From NCBI GenBank assembly GCA_024998815.1, contig JACEUQ010000001.1:1054001-1118000 (forward strand): 64,000 nucleotides of DNA, written 5' to 3'. The notes beneath the pieces were generated by a model, which was not told where the DNA came from, did no database searches, and saw only the letters and a list, made by a program, of their open reading frames with translations. Position 1 is the first letter of the stretch; each line of letters opens with the position of its first letter. The position numbers were made by a program, and so were the translations under genes. Source of the DNA: Opitutus sp. (GTDB taxonomy: Bacteria > Verrucomicrobiota > Verrucomicrobiia > Opitutales > Opitutaceae). This document shows, piece by piece, positions 62,347 through 64,000 of this stretch.

Positions 62347-63108
62347 CTAGGGCAGATGCTTGATGCCCCAGCCCTCGATTTTGCCGGACGGACTGCGCCA
62401 GAGCTTGGACTCGATGATGTCGAAGGCGCGGTTTGGCTGGGTGGGGCGCAGGTGTTTTAAGCCAACGGGGCGGGCCATGAGATCGGTGAGTTGCAGACCG
62501 GAGGAATTGGCGGACTTTGGAACCATGGCTAAGGAAAAAGGCAGCGGGCGGTGAAGCGCGTTGGCCCCATCGCAGACGCGACGAAAAGCCAACTCGAGTT
62601 CGCAGTCTTCCTTCCGGCCCCGGCATTCGACAATCACCGGGGTGGTTTTGCCGCCTTGGCCACGATCATCAAGTTCACGAAAGACGCGCTCGAGCCCGAC
62701 TTCCATGGCGTAGTCGTAGGGGCCGATATGGGTGTGGTAGCTTGCAACCAGGGCTGGTTTGTCGATGACCACGGCGACGACCGTGGCGGGGAGCGCCACC
62801 ATAAGATCGCTTAGCCGCGAGAGGAACCGCTCGCGAAGGGGTTTTTGCAGGAGAAAGAGAAAGTGGCCGTGGGGTTTGCGAATCTCATGCTCATGGAGGA
62901 CAACCTCGTCGTGCCCCCAGAACTCGAATTTGAACCGCTGGAGGTCGGGGCAGACCTGTGCGAGGTAGTCGTCCTTGCGAATGATACAGAACAGGAGAAC
63001 GAAGACGGGGTATTGGGGGTCGATCTTGGTGAGTTCGTGGTCGCCACTTTCGTCCACATAAACGAGGTAGTCGCCGTAGGGAATAGGCGATGCCGCAGGG
63101 GTGTTCAT
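62347..63108 (-). CDS. DUF3800-family protein in the restriction locus
   Basis: 253 residues from MNTPAASPIPYGDYLVYVDE, one base past the hsdR stop. DUF3800 features: the opening VYVDESGDHELT, PVIVECRGRKEDCELELAFR in the centre and the closing NSSGLQLTDLMARPVGLKHL. The fold is RNase H-like, with acidic residues in the right places for a metal site. Members are common in defence islands; activity is not established. Location between hsdR and hsdM is unusual. Confidence 0.88.
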   Translation of the reverse strand: MNTPAASPIPYGDYLVYVDESGDHELTKIDPQYPVFVLLFCIIRKDDYLAQVCPDLQRFKFEFWGHDEVVLHEHEIRKPHGHFLFLLQKPLRERFLSRLSDLMVALPATVVAVVIDKPALVASYHTHIGPYDYAMEVGLERVFRELDDRGQGGKTTPVIVECRGRKEDCELELAFRRVCDGANALHRPLPFSLAMVPKSANSSGLQLTDLMARPVGLKHLRPTQPNRAFDIIESKLWRSPSGKIEGWGIKHLP

Positions 63109-63109
63109 G

Positions 63110-64000
63110 TTAGGCCGCTTTCTGGTAGAGGGCGGTTTCGAGTTCGCGGATGGCCGCGAGGTAGGCGGGCTTGCCGCCAAAAAGGGTGACGATTTCGATC
63201 GGCGTGCCGAACTTGGAGAGCGGATCGACTTTGAGGATTTCGAGGGACTCCACGCTGGTGATGCCGCTATCGGCGTATTTCTGGAGGAGCGCGTCGAGGA
63301 CGGCGCGGGCCTTGTCGCCGTACTTGCCGAAGACGTTGCGCTTTTTTACCTGGGTGGCGCGTTCCTTCCGGGTGAGCGGCGGCTGGTCAAAGGCGACGTG
63401 GCAGACGAGGTCGAAGGCGTCGTAATCGCGGCCGACGGCGGCGGCGAGTTCGTCGAGGAAAACACCCTGGGTTGCGAGCTCTTCCAGGATGGCCTGCTTT
63501 TTGTCGGCGTCGCGCCAGATGGCGAGGAAGGCGTCGAGGGAGGCGTAGGTCTGGCGGAGGGTTTTGCGGGAGTAGTCGCGGAGGGACTCGGTGATCAGCT
63601 TGCCGTTGGCGTCGAGGTATTGGACGCGCTCGGTGGCGACGCGGACCTCGACATCATGGACGACGTAACGGGTGGGTTTGCCGCCGGTCGGGCCGGTGGT
63701 GCCGGTGAAGGGATCGGAGCCGAGGCCGGTGGAGGACGGGTCTTCGGCGCAGGTGTCGTCGAAGGGAGGCGGCGGGGTGTCGGCGGGCGGGACCACGGGA
63801 TCGTCGGCACCGGGTTCGTAGATTTGCACGGGATCACCATCGAAATCGGGATCGGCAAAGAGGGCGGTGGCCCGTTTGAAATCCATGATGGTGAAGAAGA
63901 GTTTTTGGTAGTCCTCGTTGATGCGGGTGCCTCGGCCGATGATCTGCTTGAACTCGGTCATCGAGGCGATGCGGCGGTCGAGGACGATCAGTTGGCAAGT
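63110..64000 (-). CDS. hsdR: Type I restriction subunit R, C-terminal part (gene cut by window end)
   Basis: 297 residues visible; the gene continues past 64000, so the nuclease and most of the helicase lie outside. The visible part starts in helicase motif VI (TEFKQIIGRGTRINEDYQKL), passes an unusual Pro/Gly/Thr-rich linker (ADDPVVPPADTPPPPFDDTC) and ends in an EcoEI-type C-terminal domain (CHVAFDQPPLTRKERATQVK; YADSGITSVESLEILKVDPL). It is the motor and nuclease of the restriction complex. First visible gene of the leftward cassette. Confidence 0.92.
   Translation of the reverse strand, partial: TCQLIVLDRRIASMTEFKQIIGRGTRINEDYQKLFFTIMDFKRATALFADPDFDGDPVQIYEPGADDPVVPPADTPPPPFDDTCAEDPSSTGLGSDPFTGTTGPTGGKPTRYVVHDVEVRVATERVQYLDANGKLITESLRDYSRKTLRQTYASLDAFLAIWRDADKKQAILEELATQGVFLDELAAAVGRDYDAFDLVCHVAFDQPPLTRKERATQVKKRNVFGKYGDKARAVLDALLQKYADSGITSVESLEILKVDPLSKFGTPIEIVTLFGGKPAYLAAIRELETALYQKAA

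Noticed and set aside
1-64000. tRNA or rRNA genes
   Set aside because: No T-loop (GGTTCGAATC-like) with matching acceptor stem and no rRNA-like stretch was found by eye on either strand.

Overview
The window looks like a piece of a GC-rich Gram-negative chromosome, most likely from the Verrucomicrobiota (Opitutales/Opitutaceae-like). This placement is inferred from gene content and protein character, not from a marker gene. The Gram-negative envelope is shown by lpxK (lipid A), a Wza-like exporter, an outer-membrane barrel, ExbB/ExbD and periplasmic glucan genes. Core genes show almost no Shine-Dalgarno sequences ahead of their starts. Intergenic spaces are full of dispersed palindromes. No tRNA, rRNA or CRISPR array was seen.

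Layout. Positions 1-12.6 kb hold lpxK and a class V aminotransferase surrounded by mobile DNA: an IS21 istB, IS630 and IS5 remnants, an intact DDE insertion sequence with an AbrB-like passenger, and a group II intron itself split by another insertion sequence. This nest sits inside one LacI-type regulator gene, whose two halves lie at 3.9-4.0 kb and 10.3-10.8 kb. A decayed beta-galactosidase gene lies next to it, so a lost sugar-use locus is likely. Positions 12.8-20.1 kb carry a complete caa3-type cytochrome oxidase operon (ctaA, ctaB, DUF420, subunits II with cytochrome c, I, III, IV) ending in a strong terminator. A CHASE2 adenylate/guanylate cyclase follows.

Positions 22.5-24.3 kb are a clean insertion sequence that landed exactly on the opgH stop codon. 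Reading leftward from 30.3 kb is a tightly coupled run: ribE, a family-4-like uracil-DNA glycosylase lacking the cluster cysteines, opgG, a small membrane protein and opgH. An active HtrA protease and its catalytically dead partner (30.3-33.1 kb) diverge from leuS. Next comes an exopolysaccharide export block without glycosyltransferases (FecR-like, beta-barrel, Wza-like, Wzc-like), then exbB/exbD, then leuC/leuD with a divergent LysR regulator. A secreted transglutaminase-like protein, a 2OG-Fe(II) oxygenase, a ClC-type channel and a TIGR03790 protein follow.

Positions 51.6-56.6 kb are again mobile and decayed: an orphan HicA toxin, small MITEs, an IS1380, and an IS630 interrupted by a MITE. 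From 56.6 kb to the window end, read leftward, is a type I restriction-modification locus with extra genes: hsdR (cut by the window end), a DUF3800 protein, hsdM, a DUF1016 PDDEXK nuclease, a 130-residue unknown, hsdS with an AT-hook-like tail, and a frameshifted HNH nuclease. The close spacing and stop/start overlaps suggest one co-translated composite defence cassette.
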